Notes: generated from the sequence alone by a model not told the origin. Shown: positions 11,339 through 23,903, numbered from the stretch's first letter. The stretch is 64,000 nt of DNA from Flammulina velutipes (GCA_011800155.1 CM022370.1:1860001-1924000), one strand, 5' to 3'. Translations and numbers: made by a program.

Positions 11339-12733
11339 TCATCGCGTCCCATTCCTGGCAGCTGATGGTCTGCCAATGGAAGAGCTGTTTGGAAGTTGGT
11401 TGAGGTTAGAAGGAGTGCTGGGAGTTTGCGCTGGAGATGAAGGCTTGGGCACTGAGCCGTTGCTACTGATACCACTGTTCGTGTGAGCCAGAAGTGGTTT
11501 GGATGCATTGAGCCGCTGGAGGGTCTTGATGGGGAACTTGGTCCTAAGTCAAGATTGAATATAAAGATGCCACGGTTATTGAAAATGTTTTTACCTGCAT
11601 GTAGAGCAGACGGGGACGGGTTGGCAAAAGACTGATACGTCGTGAGTAGTGTGATGCGATTTGCGGAAGGATAAACGCACTGGAAAGACAAACGGAACAC
11701 ACGAAACCAATGTCCACAATGTTCTTGTGGCAGAAGCAGGCGGCGCGGAAATCTATTCGGTCCTGGGTTGGTACCGAGAGAATCTTCCTGATTGAAGGAG
11801 GAGGGAGGAAGGCCATCTAGACTTTGTGTAAGTGGCGAATGAGAGTATTTGATGGTCACTTGCAATGAGATATTGAAGGAGCGCATCACGACGTTCGAGA
11901 TAGATATAACTTCCGCCGGTGAGATGGGCTGCTTGCTGGAGGAAGACAGAGTCGGCGCCATAGATTTGGCACACGTCGATTGTTACTTTCTTGGTAGAAG
12001 TTGAGTACGCGTAAGCGACAGTGATCTCAAGGGACGTACGAGTTTCTGGGCGGAAAAAATGGCATTCATGACGGGGATATAGGAAGTTGTCAGATCCGGA
12101 GAAACTGAGAGAACCAGTATCCTGGGTTCCGTAGTGACGGGGGTTTCGACAGCCTGAGGATTCGTGGATATGGGCCCAGAGGTTGTTATGGCGGTCCTGT
12201 TGATGTCTGATAGGATGAGCCAATGGCAAACCAAATTTTGGCTTGAACGTACAACACAGAGCCTTTGTCATTGCACTGACCAAAGCACAGGGGGCTGTAA
12301 TTGAGTTAGGTTAGTGTAGGAATCGATGTGAAAGAACTCGCCGTCTTGATCTTCATCGTCAATATTGTCCAGTTCTTCCATTATTCTTGTTACAATGGCA
12401 GCGTCTACGCCTTTGAAGATGGAGTATGAATTCGCGTCCATTTGTAGGGAGGGATCGAGTTCCGTGTCGGTGGAAGAATAGAGCAGTACACTGAATAGGG
12501 TAAGGAAAGCAGGAGTACAGGCGCGTTTATGCCGACCTCTTTGCTGGAAGAGCACCCCAGACTGCAAGACTGTTTTCATGCTTTGAAGCAATGTGCGCGT
12601 TGAGGAAAGCTAGTAGCTGAGATAGAAAAGAGTTGAGGGGAAGCCTGTAGTTATTGTCTTCTCCAGAGAGATGCCATTGAGTTGGAGATAAGTCCACGAC
12701 AACAGAGAGATGTGATCCTGGTGAATCGTCCAT
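11339..12733 (-). CDS. TFB4: TFIIH core subunit TFB4 (p34)
   Basis: Structural subunit of the TFIIH core, which opens promoters for RNA polymerase II and works in nucleotide-excision repair. The von Willebrand A-like fold starts HLSVVVDLSPTQWHLSG, then FLSQLLAFLNAHIASKHENS, ALCYINR, EPRILVLSVSPDLTTSYIPV, KVTIDVCQIYGADSVFLQQA and THLTGG-type AAHLTGGSYIYLERRDALLQ. The C-terminal C4-type zinc finger is CFCHK...CSVC...CQPVPVCSTC, followed by the conserved KFPIKTLQRLNA. The tail is Ser/Pro-rich. One intron (11817-11863) starts with GC, and a second (12295-12341) may also. The first ATG (MDDSPGSH) fits the family start. A telomere-like motif lies 26 bases upstream. Divergent from CHD1 by 0.7 kb. 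Confidence 0.93.
11817..11863 (-). other. GC-AG intron in TFB4
   Basis: Minus-strand intron starts GCAAGT and ends TCTAG. Splicing joins LLQYLI to MAFLPPPSIRKIL, a junction inside one of the best conserved TFB4 blocks. Confidence 0.85.
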
Positions 12734-13434
12734 GACCGCGGAGGAGGAACGCGGACTGACCCTAACCCTAGCCACTGCCTATTTGGGTTCACACTTTTAT
12801 TTCGTGCGTGACATGCCTGATCGTTGTGTCTCTTTCGAGTCCGCCAGTGGGAACGACGGCGACACAAAGTTTGCTGTGATCTTGCGGGAAAAGAGCGAAA
12901 TTAGTTGTATACAACTCGCGTTGTCAAACAGCCGTCGGCGCTGTTGTCCATCTGATCTGTCAGTGTCACCGTTGCTCGTGGTGGATGATACGGTTGGACA
13001 TCGGGTATTCGAAAGGCTTGAGAACCGGCAGTGCAATGGATGATGGTCCCGAGTGCGGAGTGCACGGAGTGGCGGATGAGGCTCCTGATGGAAGACAGGG
13101 TGAAGGGTGGCCTGTGACTGACTATTGGGGAAGAGACTGACGGCGACGACGAACAGATGCCGATGTTCTCTCGCAATGAAAGCACGAAGAGACGAGGTAG
13201 CAGCGTTCGTAGATGGCTGGACTGGCCACAGTTTATCTCTAAATAATAATTAAACTATTCTTGCCTTTGCACAATCAGCCACATCGTCGACAGGACTTTC
13301 GGCGACGGCCGAGACCGTGACCACGGCGTCGCTACCATCGATGCCGTGCGAATTCCTTCGTGGGCGATGCCTGGCGCCCAGGTCAACCCCTCTTCGTCAC
13401 TGACCATCACCTTTCCCGTCCCCTCCCGCTCGTC
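12734..13434. other. Divergent promoter region of TFB4 and CHD1
   Basis: Upstream region of two essential-type transcription genes facing away from each other. It contains a telomere-like motif next to the TFB4 start. Small overlapping frames on both strands show no family resemblance. The last 150 bases before the CHD1 ATG are CG-rich with repeated CGAC and CGTC. Confidence 0.5.
12759..12771. promoter_or_regulatory. Telobox-like motif (ACCCTAACCCTAG)
   Basis: Two units of the vertebrate/fungal telomere repeat TTAGGG (reverse complement) 26 bases upstream of the TFB4 start codon. Interstitial teloboxes are bound by Myb-type factors in yeasts; a role here is inferred. Confidence 0.4.
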
Positions 13435-16400
13435 ATGTCCGCCCTCAACGTCGACTACGACAGCGACGACGACATGAACATCGATTCCGACGCAAACTCC
13501 CAGGACGCTGACGCCGATGCCGACTCCGACGACCTCAACAACCACATGGACGTCGTCGCAGAGCCACCTCCCCATGCACACAGCCTCTACTCACGACCCG
13601 TACGTCTCCTCATCGTTCTCCCGCCCCTCTCACGCTCATTGCTCCTTATCTAGAACGACGAAGACTCGGTAGGCCTGCTCCACATCTGCGGCGCGTATTT
13701 TTTCTCACTGTCCCGACTAGGGCTACGACGACGAGGCCGACGAGGAGGACGATGAAGATAACGACGACAACGACAACGATGGTACCTACGCCGACGAGGG
13801 CTACGCAAAGAAGAAGGCCCCCAAGAAGAAAAAGTCGTCCGCATTCGCCTCCCGCCCCCGTGGTCAGTCACATCCACCTTTCATGCCCTTGCCTCGCTCA
13901 ACTTCTTACAGCTCCTACCCGCAACACCTCCCCCGACTCAGACTCCGGCTCAGACTATGGCTCACGATCCAAAAAGAAACGAAAAGCGCGTTCATCAGGC
14001 GACGAGCTCCGCATATCTAGTCGAGGCTTCAAGGTCCCCAACTACGTCGACGACGTCCAAGATTTCGAAAGGTTCGACGAACAAGAACCCGAACCCACTT
14101 ACTACGTTGCTCCCGCTGTCGAGGAAGACGAAGTCGAGCTGGTCCTCAGCCACAGTCGCGAGGAGGGCCGTGAGGATGACCCAGAAGATGAATGGTTCGA
14201 CAACATCGTATGTGATTTTCCATTTCGGTCAGGGCTTTCTCTAACCGCCTCATATCAGCGCTTTCACATTAAATGGAAAAACTTTTCACATCTTCACAAC
14301 ACCGATGAGACCTACGAGTTCTTGAAGCGCTACAAAGGTGTCAAGCGTGTCGACAACTATATCAAAGGGCACAAAGCATGGCAAGCACGATTGCAGTCCC
14401 CTTCAACTTCCCGAGAAGATCAGGTATGTATCGATATTACGTCCCCAGTTTCTTTCGTTAACACGTTTTCCAGGAAGCAATGCTCCTCGACAAGGAACGT
14501 GAGAAGCAAGAGCTAGAAATGTTCCGCACCGTCGAACGCATCATTGCCCACAGAGACAACGCAGAGGGCGAAGTGGAATACTTTTGCAAGTGGACGAATC
14601 TAAACTACGGTTTCTGCACCTGGGAGGCGCAAAAGGACGTTAATCCTATTGCCAAGGAGCAAATCGAAGCGTATCGTCTTCGCGAGGTGCAAGCTAAATT
14701 CCCTTACAAGAGCGCCGTATACAGGAACGGCAAGCCGCAATTCCACAACATGACGCAAGCTCCCGACTACATCACTTGCACTGGAGAGGAGCTCAAAGAT
14801 TTCCAACTGACTGGCCTGAATTGGCTCGCATATCTTTGGTGCAAAAATCAGAATGGTATCTTAGCGGATGAGATGGGTCTTGGAAAGGTGAGTACCCATT
14901 TCTAGCACATTTGAAGGCTTTTTCAATGACCGATGTTTGTAGACTGTTCAATCTGTATCGTTCCTGTCGTTCCTTTTCCACGAGATGCATCAATACGGAC
15001 CATTCTTGGTTGTGGTCCCATTATCGACCATCACTGCTTGGCAAGCCCAATTCGCGATTTGGGCTCCAGATATGAACGTTATAGTTTACATTGGGAACAC
15101 GACGGCTCGCGAAGTCATCAGGACCTACGAATGGGGGCCCTCGAACAAGAAGCTGAAGATGAATGTTCTATTGACGACGTACGAGCTTGTGCTCAAGGAT
15201 GTGAAACAGCTGGGAGATATACGGTGGCAGGCATTGTTGGTCGACGAGGTATGCTTTCTCATCGCATCATTATCTTTTATGAACCTGTCTTGTCTAGGCG
15301 CACCGCTTGAAGAATTCTGCTAGTCAGCTCTATGAAGCGTTACAAGGCTTCCACGCTGCGTCTAAACTACTCATTACTGGAACGCCGCTACAGAACAACG
15401 TCAAAGGTAAGTCTCTGCCCTACGGTTTCATTCTTCAACGCTGACTTGTACACAGAGTTGATCGCTCTCATGCACTTTTTGATGCCAGAGAAATGTACGC
15501 TTATTCTTTTCGGAATGTACAACAGCTGACATTTCTTTAGTCCAACTCAAGGACGAATTTGACTTGAACGATGCCGACCACGAGGTTAAAATCCAGGAGC
15601 TTCACAAGCAATTGGAGTCTTTCATGTTGCGACGATTAAAGCGGGACGTTCTCAAGTCGCTTCCCACCAAGAGCGAGCGCATCTTACGCGTGGAAATGAG
15701 TGCCCTTCAGACACATTTCTACAAGAACATCTTGACAAAGGTAAGTTCCAGTTTCATCCTCTGGGATCCGTCGAGATTACTTACGTGACTTTTCAGAACT
15801 TCCAAGGGCTTGTTAAGAGCTCCAATGGCAATAGCAACATTAGCTTGTTGAATATTGGTGAGTTGCCCTCGACCGCATCTGGCGAACACTTATTAATGAG
15901 TTTTTCCAGCGATGGAGCTCAAGAAGGCCGCCAACCATCCTTATCTGTTTGATGGTGCAGAAGTTCGTTCCGACAACGAAGAAGAAACGCTCAAAGGAAT
16001 GGTCATGAATAGTGGGAAAATGGTGCTCCTCGACAAGCTTCTTAGCCGCCTTCGACAAGATGGACACCGTGTCCTCATTTTCAGTCAAATGGTCCGCATG
16101 CTCGACATACTAAGCGATTATATGGGTCTGAGAGGGTATCTCCATCAACGTTTGGATGGTATGGTATCTTCGGAAACCCGAAAGAAATCAATTGACCACT
16201 TCAACTCTCCTGGCTCCATGGATTTCGCTTTCTTGCTCTCGACCCGAGCTGGTGGTCTCGGTATAAACTTGGAGACTGCGGACACCGTAATTATATTCGA
16301 CGTCAGTCTCTTGGCTCTTGATCGTCTCCATATTGTCTGATGCTTTCGACAGAGTGATTGGAATCCCCAGAACGATTTGCAGGCTATGGCGCGTGCCCAT

Positions 16401-18519
16401 CGAATTGGGCAGAAGTCCCATGTGAGCGTCTACCGCTTCGTCAGCAAGGACACGGTAGAGGAGGACGTTTTGGAGCGGGCGAAGAACAAGATGATTTTAG
16501 AATATGCTAGTACGTTTCCTGTGTCCGTCGTCCTCTATGCCCTCGCTAACTATTTTACAAGTCATTCATCAAATGGACACCAGTCAGGCTCATCTAAGCG
16601 CGAAGGGGGCTACGAAAGAGCCAGCCAAAGCCGACCTCACAAAGGACGAGCTGACAGCTGTCTTGAAGTACGGTGCTCGAAAGATGTAAGCACATACTCT
16701 GTTCGACCTCCCACGACTTCTTATGTTCCATAGGTTTGAGAAGGATGATAGTCAACAAAGTCAGAAGCTCGACGAGATGGACTTGGATGAGATTCTTACC
16801 CATGCGGAGGACCACGAAACCATGGGACCTGACGGGGGCACTTCTCTCGGTGGCGAAGATTTCTTGTCTACATACAAGAACATCAGTGATGTTGCAGCTT
16901 TGGACATGAACTGGGAAGACATCATTCCTTTGGATGAGCGACAGCGATTCGAAAAAGACGAGGAATCCCGGAAAGTTGAAGACCTATCGGCTGAGGATTC
17001 ACGCGACAGGAAACGCACGCATGCTACAGTGTCCTACGAGGGTATGGACGCCGACCAGCCCGCTTCAGCTTCTGTACCCAAGAAGCCGAAGAACCCCGGA
17101 CCGACGCGCAAGTCCGCCAGTCAAAAAGCTATGGAGCTGAAAGAGCGCGACGTGCGAGTTCTGATTAGGAGTCTACAACGATGGGGCGATATACGGCAGC
17201 GTTACGAAATTATCGTAAGCTTTAACGCGTATTTGGTTGTCCGTAATACTCATCCTTCTTTTAGGTGGCAGAAGCCAAGCTAGCCGACAAGAACAAGGGC
17301 ATGATGCTGGACGTTGCGGACGACATCATCGCCATCTGCACTCAAGCTGTCAAGGACAGCGAGGATCAGAAACGACAGCGTATGGATGCTGGGGAGACTT
17401 TGACGAATGCGCAAAAGAGCAAGGCCGTACTGGTGACGTGCCGTGGCGTCGGCAACATCAACGCTGAGACCGTCCTCTCACGTCACCATGACCTTCGCAC
17501 TCTTTTCAACATCCTGTCAGAGCTTCCAGACCCGTACAAATGGTCAATCCCAATCGACAACATCCGGCCAACACTTAATTGGTCTGGTCGATGGGGTGTC
17601 CAGGATGACTCTATGCTTCTTGTTGGCGCGTACCTATATGGGTTCGGTAACTGGGAAGCGATGGCCAAGGACCACAAGCTGAACCTTGATGGAAAGTTCT
17701 TCCTTGAGGAAGGCAAGAAGGGTGAAGATGCTGCGAGTCGACCTATACCCAACGCTATCCATCTCGTACGGCGGGGCGACTATCTTCTCGGAATCCTACG
17801 AGAGCACGAGGAGAAGGTGAAATCGTACGAATCGACAATACGGACGAAGGTCAAGACTTCAGCGTCGCCACCGCCTATGGCTTCGTCGTCTTCGTATAGC
17901 ATCAAGCGTCGTGCTGAAAGTGAAGCGGTGGCATCCGTGGACGACACCAGTTCTCGCAAACGGAAGCGACGGCCTACGCCGACGTTCACCGATTCCGAAT
18001 CCTCGGACGAGTGCCCCTCGATGGACGAAGGCGCCACCAAGGAAGAATTGCGTCCCGTCAAGAAACAATTGGTACGATATCTTCTCTCTCCATATTACTA
18101 TCATGCTAATTAATCTGTAGAAACAACTGAAATTGTCTGGCGAGGACATGCCCCGAGAGAACAAAGTCGCGATCTTGAAGGATTCTCTGGCAGCCATCGG
18201 TCGACGGATAGAAGCTGTGCTAAATGCGAAAGAGGCTGCTGGCGAGGATCGAGAACGATGGCGAAAACACCTTTGGACGTAAGTCACTTCACCTTATTCC
18301 TTCTATCGTGGGCTGACATGGATATCTAGATTTGTCACCCTTTTCTGGCCTAAGAAAGTCAAGGCGTCGAAGCTGGAGGAGATTCACGCCAAGATGGTCA
18401 TGAAGGAAAGCGCGCCTGGGGCTAGTACAGACACGGTCGTTACGAAGAAGGCTCGGACGTCTTCTACCACTCCCAAGGCCAACGGCTCTTCAAAGTCTAA
18501 TGGCAAGGTGCACCGGTGA
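13435..18519 (+). CDS. CHD1: Chromodomain helicase CHD1
   Basis: ATP-dependent nucleosome spacing enzyme that follows elongating RNA polymerase II. An acidic N-terminus precedes two chromodomains ([20 protein letters not shown]; then [18 protein letters not shown]). The SNF2 motor has motif I DEMGLGKT (split by an intron after GK), motif [31 protein letters not shown], then the second lobe [27 protein letters not shown] and [18 protein letters not shown]-type segment includes [20 protein letters not shown]. The C-terminal helical domain ([20 protein letters not shown] ... [20 protein letters not shown]) matches the CHD1 C-terminal fold. About 15 introns leave roughly 1,400 residues, a normal length. 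The start is the first ATG in the acidic exon; all catalytic motifs are intact. Confidence 0.96.
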
Positions 18520-18966
18520 CATATTACTCTGGAACACTCTCTTGTATACGGATACTTACTTGCGGCTACTGATCTTTTTATTCCCCGTCCCTTCTCTGTT
18601 TTTGACGCTATCATTTGCACCTGTGTATCATATATATTACACTGTAGAATCAAGGAAACCAATGTTCTAAACAGCTTTGCGATTGAAAGTTCCTCCAATA
18701 TAGTCCCGCTTCCCGCTCATGAGATCTACGAAGACGATCGTTCCTATGTACGACTCCTGTAGGTCCTGTGATTGGACGATAGAGGCTTTCGACAGGCTCT
18801 CGAGATTGGGAACGGCCCAGTCGTTTTGCGATCCTCGTAACTCTGAATCGGTTCAAGCCGAGTCCAGTTCTGAGAGATGTATACCTATGTCACGTCTCCA
18901 AAGCTGCAACGACATGGCATATTCAGAACGACATCTCAATTTACATTTTATACCACTAAATAGTAC
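18520..18966. other. Convergent 3' intergenic region
   Basis: 3' flanks of CHD1 (+) and the NmrA-like gene (-). No coding frame, repeat or RNA gene recognised; short T-rich tracts probably belong to 3' UTRs. Confidence 0.5.
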
Positions 18967-19998
18967 TCAGACTGCGTGAATATCTTTGATCTGTTTCCAC
19001 TGATGACCCTTCCAAAGTGCATTGCCCCCCGACGATCTCTTATCTACGACCTCCTCGGACGCATCTGCATCCGTCAGGATATACCCATTCCTGAGGCCTC
19101 CCTTGTCTCCCAATTCCAGAAGAATCCGCACGAATGGATTTTCTATCTCCTCAGGCGATACGTAGGTGACCTTCTTGCCGAGAATCTGGGCAACTTCCTG
19201 GAATGTAGCGGCTTGCCCCTCAATCAGGAGGCTCTTGTTGTAGAGCTCGGAGAGTGGGATTGAGGTGAGTATATACGCCACGTAACCTGCATAAGTTTAG
19301 TATTCGTGCTAGACAGTGGATTGGACAAATCGACGACATACCTCCGATGTCCAAGATTGAGGTGAAGCTCACTTTCTTGTCGCCCTTGCCTGCAATGACG
19401 AATTCACCTGGCTTAGTGGTGCTTGAAGTCATCCAGGGAATGAATTCAATGAACAAGCCGGTCACCACTCGAGTGGTGGCAATGCCAATCTCCTGGATTT
19501 TGGCTGTCAATGCGTTTTAGTATTAACTCAAACATATGCGGAAAACGACACGGACCGAATGCTGTACTCTTTGCTCCAATGAAGTTCCCAGGAGCGTAAC
19601 CTTCCGTGTTCATGCTGAACTCGCTGGGTACGAGAAGTTTTACGCTTGCTGCCTTGGCGGCGCGAGCAATGGCTACTTGGACGACAGTGATGACATATTC
19701 AGTATCAGTACCGCTTTGAAGCGTAATGACGACTGCATCGACCGCATGCTCCTTGAGGACATTGGCCACCTGCGTCTCGTTGGTGTAGTCGACGGAAGCA
19801 GTTTTGACTGTGGCGGGAACGTCTTGGAGCTTGGATGCGTCTCTAGATAAGAGAAGGACTTTGGCGCCTTGCGCTGCGAGGGCCTGGACGACGGAAAATC
19901 TTTAGCGGGGAGAAGGAGATGCAGTGTTTGGCACTTACATTCACGAGAGACTTGCCGACCGTTCCATAGCCAAAGACTGCGATTGATGTAGAGGACAT
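18967..19998 (-). CDS. NmrA-like / isoflavone-reductase-type NAD(P)-binding protein
   Basis: Cytosolic Rossmann-fold protein of the atypical short-chain dehydrogenase group that includes NmrA-like regulators and aromatic-alcohol reductases. The start MSSTSIAVFGYGTVGKSLVN gives the dinucleotide-binding GxGxxGxxL. It continues AKVLLLSRDASKL, VVITLQSGTDTEYV, KLLVPSEFSMNT and the family-typical GAKSTAFAKIQEIGIATTRV, FIPWMTSS and KVSFTSILDIGGYVAYIL. Four exons, stop at 18967. The SEFS and K motifs at the usual catalytic positions suggest that substrate binding is kept, but NmrA-like proteins may be sensors rather than enzymes, and the substrate is unknown. Close to, but probably not functionally linked with, the FunK1 gene on the same strand. 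Confidence 0.85.
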
Positions 19999-20525
19999 GA
20001 TAGATAATTCGATAATGGGAGAGGAATGTTATAAGAGCATCATATAGAAATGTGTGCGTTTTAAAGTGGCCTCTGTGCTTGAACATAAGCGTCATTGGTA
20101 AGGACATCTAAGCAAAGTTGGCGGGCACGCCGAAGATTAGCAAGCAATGGATGTGCAATCTGTTATGAATCGAGGACGAACAGTAGTAACAAGTAACAAT
20201 GCAATAAGTCGTTATCTAGTAAACCTTCAGTAGACAGGCTGGAATAAGTGAACTTGAATCGTGGGAACATTTGGCGTTGAACGTTGAACGTCGAACTCCG
20301 GAAGTTACGAGGATGTGAGTCACGTCATCTGTGGACTATCTGGATTCTTGGGCATTACGAGGAGCGGAAAGTCCGTGAACACTACTGGTCATTAATAAAT
20401 ATACATACCAAGTAGTAGTACAGACGCACAACACTTCACGAAATTGATCCGATCCTCCCCATATTATCTTCATGATAAGTCTTCTTCTATTAGTGGAGGC
20501 GCCTGAGACGTGCAACTACGTTACC
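19999..20525. other. Intergenic region with GTTGAAC heptamer repeats
   Basis: Promoter side of the NmrA-like gene and 3' side of FunK1 A. Near 20277 three heptamers in tandem (GTTGAAC, GTTGAAC, GTCGAAC) mirror a similar inverted cluster near 23755 on the other side of the kinase gene. No gene found. Confidence 0.5.
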
Positions 20526-23075
20526 TTAGTGAAGAAGGTGACGCTTTGGGAGAGACTTGGACAGTAAGATCTGCCTTAGAGGAATAACCAACGCATTCCC
20601 AATGGCACCGGCGTCCTCCGCAAGCCCTCGTAGCCGTGCTGAAAACTGGTCATAGACGTCACTTTTGAAGGCATCATGTGGCCAGCGCTGTGACTTGTTG
20701 GGAGGAGTACTTTCCAGTTCGATGTAAGCATTCCTGAGAATTTCGGTCAGGCGCATGCCTGCCAGTAGAAACCTGCAAGGCGACCCATACGGATAGACCG
20801 CCTCCAGACTAGTAGCCACCATTTTCGCGTTTTCACCTTTCACCAGCCGCTCCCGTGTCTGATTCCCTGAAATGCCACATTTGAAGAGTTCCCCACCCAT
20901 CCGATGGAATTCCCCTAAGGCTAGGCTGAACGCAGGTGCAGAAGGGTCCACGATGGAGGGAATACGATGGTACAGAAACCAGAGAAACATCCAGTAGACA
21001 GACTCTAGATCATGGAGGAAGTTGAAGGTGAATGTAGTGTCCTGTGGTTTTCTGCATTCGATTTGCGTGCTGCGTTCCTTCACATCCTCTTTTTCCATTC
21101 GTCCTGGGTTGTCGGATTTTCCTTTGAATCCAAAAATGTGTGACCTCGCCTGGCACTCCACTGCCATGAACTGCGGTGTGCCCTGCAGAAATGACCTTCA
21201 GAGGGTTGATTGGAAAGAGAAAATCATAGTAAGACTTACAGTCCTTGCATCATGCTCAGATAATTGTTCATAGAGTTTAGCATATTCAAGATCCGAAATT
21301 TTGCCCTGTCCGTTGTACCAGAGACAGTTGCCTCCACTGATATCGCGGTGTACAAACCCTGCCATGTGCATGTATTTCAAGCCTAGGGATTTATAAGTTG
21401 AAAGCATTGCGAATGAACAGCTCAAACATGCCTTTCACAACGTCATCCAAGCAGTGGCCGAAATCCCTGATATTCTGAATATCATAAACAGTCTCCCCTC
21501 GCTCTTGAAAGACAGTCCGCCAATGGATACGAGGCGAATGGGAAGAAGGAGCTCTCCCTGGCACAGAGCACATATTTTCTGACGTGACAGAGTTGACATT
21601 GTGTTGTGGACAGGAAATAGCTGGCTCTTTATGATGTGTTCCTGTGGATAATCCTGCGGAGCCCCAGGATTCACGAGGTCCAGGCGTTTGGTCAATTGCG
21701 CCATCAACGGATACACGCTCGTCGGCCAAAATTGTCATGAAATACTTTTGCGCGTCTTTTTTATGTCGTCCAAGCTTGGCAAAGACCGCATCTTGAATCG
21801 ATTTTTCTCCCACAGCATCGTGAAGGAGCCAAACGTCCTTGAGGACATTCATCTCTCCACTGAGACGGTCATCCCCCCACCGCGTCTCGTCTATTATCTT
21901 TCGCACTGCCCAAACACGCGTCGCTCGTGTAGCAATGGGTAAACAGCTGGGCTCGGAAAGGGGATCGCCAATGGTTTGGTACCAGTCCTCGCCGACCTTG
22001 TACACGTAGGCTATCTTGTCCTGGTATCGAATGCGTTTAATGGTGGGATCGTAGCCAAGGGCGTGCTGTGGTGCAAACGCGACGAATAACAGAAATTGGA
22101 TCAAGACCTCCGGGCGCTGCGGAGTGATAAGCTATGCGAGCATTGTTTGTGGAGTAATAAGTTACAAACCTGATGGTAGTCGAAGCCTTCAGTCGTAGCT
22201 ATGTGTGAACGCGAGAAATGCCAGAACCGCATCATTTTCGCCTCGATGGTCAGCCCATGTAGAAAACGACGGCGAGGATCGTTACACAGTATGTGGCTCG
22301 CACCGTCAAGAATATGGCCTTCGTTCTAGGTGATGAAAAAGTTAGTGTCTAGTGTTAATCAGATGGAAACAAGATGAAAACTGACTCCTTTGCGCCCTTC
22401 AACTGTATTGAAAAGCTCGAACTCCGCTGCCATAGCGATATCGAAGGTGTCCGGCGAAGGCAGCTTTTCTATGTCTCTACCACTGTCAGGCGGCCGCGTT
22501 TGTGCCAGTCTCTCGAAACGCCTTCCTCGAGATGTGGAATGGTTAGGGAACGTGAGGGCAGCGCAGGTGTCCGGCATGTTTGAAGACCATGGAATTTTGG
22601 AGGCTATTTTTCCATTATGACAACGTCGAACAACAGTCGTACGCTCAAGGGAAGGATCGAATGCTATAGCTGCCTGGGACACGCTTTGAGCTATATCCCC
22701 GAGAACTCTGAAGCGCGCATCCTCGTCTGCACCATTAACGATGACATCGCGGATGGGTTTCCAACCTAGGCCATCCAGAAGGTGATCCTTCACTACAGAT
22801 GTCTGTACGTGGGCCACAAGTCGATCCCAGTCGACCTTCCCAAGTCCAACGTGCTCTTGAGCCTTGCAGGTCATTATGTCTGTATGTCGGGCGTATGTTT
22901 TGAACCAATCATCTACAAGCCCAGAGGTAACAGAAGATTCGCGGTTGAGGCCCTGTTGTACTTCCTTTAGACCCAGACTTGTAGCGATAGGGACATGGGA
23001 CTGTCGAAGAGCTTCGCCGAGCGCTGGCTCGGTGATAAACCTGGAGGCAGCTTTGCGGGGTGTCTTTGAAGGCAT
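20526..23075 (-). CDS. FunK1 fungal-type protein kinase (copy A)
   Basis: Member of FunK1, a kinase family greatly expanded in agaricomycetes. The N-terminal region (MPSKTPRKAASRF ... DDWFKTYARHTD, WDRLVAHVQTSVV) is the family-specific extension, and the middle holds RRRFLHGLTIEAKMMRFWHF. The kinase core shows ATRVWAVRK (lysine position), FMTILADERVSV, the catalytic loop GFVHRDISGGNCLWY and SDLEYAKLY in place of DFG, as is usual in FunK1, then GTPQFMAVE and TFTFNFLHDLESVYWMFLWF. It ends at TAA 20526-20528. At least five introns. The HRD Asp, loop Asn and metal-binding Asp are present, so activity is plausible. Cellular role is unknown. Paralogue of the gene at 51952-54431, sharing exon order and a 5' upstream motif. 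Confidence 0.88.
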
Positions 23076-23903
23076 GGGTAAGAGAGAGATTAAGAATTGA
23101 TTGTCGACTCACATTTGTTGTTTCCTTTGTCTGCGCGTTGAACAATGAGTGGCGAGAATCAAACAATGCGGGGCTTAAAATTTTGAGCAGTTCACTGAGC
23201 AGTCTTTGGCCGCCTGAATAGAGTTTGTAGAGCCCAAGGATTGACAGTTGAGATGTTGGTAGTTCAACTGCGTCGAAGTGGCTGGAGAATTTCTGGAGGT
23301 GTATGGTCCGACTAGGAACCAAGAAGCCCATCTGTGAATCCAATTTACTTCTGAGTAGAATGTCGGATAATAGATCGGCGCAGGTAGGAAGAGGGGGACG
23401 TGTAACTGACGATCCTGGGGCGAGGCTCCCTTCTCGTTGTGGAGGGCGGTCGATCCTGCTTCGACAGGAGGAATGACTGCATCAGTGTTGGCATGTAGGC
23501 CGAGTTCTGGATGCAGAGTATGGACGGCTTGTCGCGATTCTTGTGTGGCACTGGTAGGGTAGATAAATAGTCAGTGCACGTAGGCGCCAAAAGGAAATTT
23601 CGGGTGCGGGGAATTTTGCTACGAGCAAAGTGAAGGACCTGGCCACAGTTGAGACCGTAGATGACGGGAAAGTATGACAGTGCCATACTTGAATGATGGT
23701 ATAACGAAAGCAAGCGTGGGAATGGAAATATAACCATCTCGTCCACTTACTCAACGTGCAACGTACAACGTTCAACATTCAGTTGGACTTGATAACTGTA
23801 GAAGCACGATCTACAATTCCATTAATTGTCACTCAACTATCCACTATCCATCCATTCGATCCGTTAACTAGCCAAAGATAATAATGTACTTTAAATTGAG
23901 GAT
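23076..23903. other. Intergenic region upstream of FunK1 A
   Basis: 0.8 kb with only unsupported frames on the minus strand (up to 144 codons, probably 5' leader). A block at 23121-23147 (TTTCCTTTGTCTG ... GTTGAACAATG) recurs upstream of FunK1 B. Near 23753 lie four CAACGTN-type heptamers in tandem. The left end is the 3' flank of the KH-domain gene. Confidence 0.5.
23121..23147 (-). promoter_or_regulatory. Upstream block shared by FunK1 paralogues (copy A)
   Basis: On the minus strand: CATTGTTCAACG, then CAGACAAAGGAAA, 46-72 bases before the ATG. The same two blocks occur upstream of FunK1 B at 54521-54567 with extra bases between them. Confidence 0.4.

Noticed and set aside
10801..11961. 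Long open frame of 386 codons on the minus strand
   Set aside because: It is antisense to the taspase-like exons and overlaps TFB4's end; no family resemblance, whereas both spliced genes are convincing.
13255..13581. Minus frame rich in Val-Gly near the CHD1 start
   Set aside because: Shadow of the acidic Asp-rich first exon of CHD1.
23345..23778. Two overlapping minus frames of 98-133 codons
   Set aside because: Composition-driven, no recognisable motif, no joinable exons; treated as intergenic.
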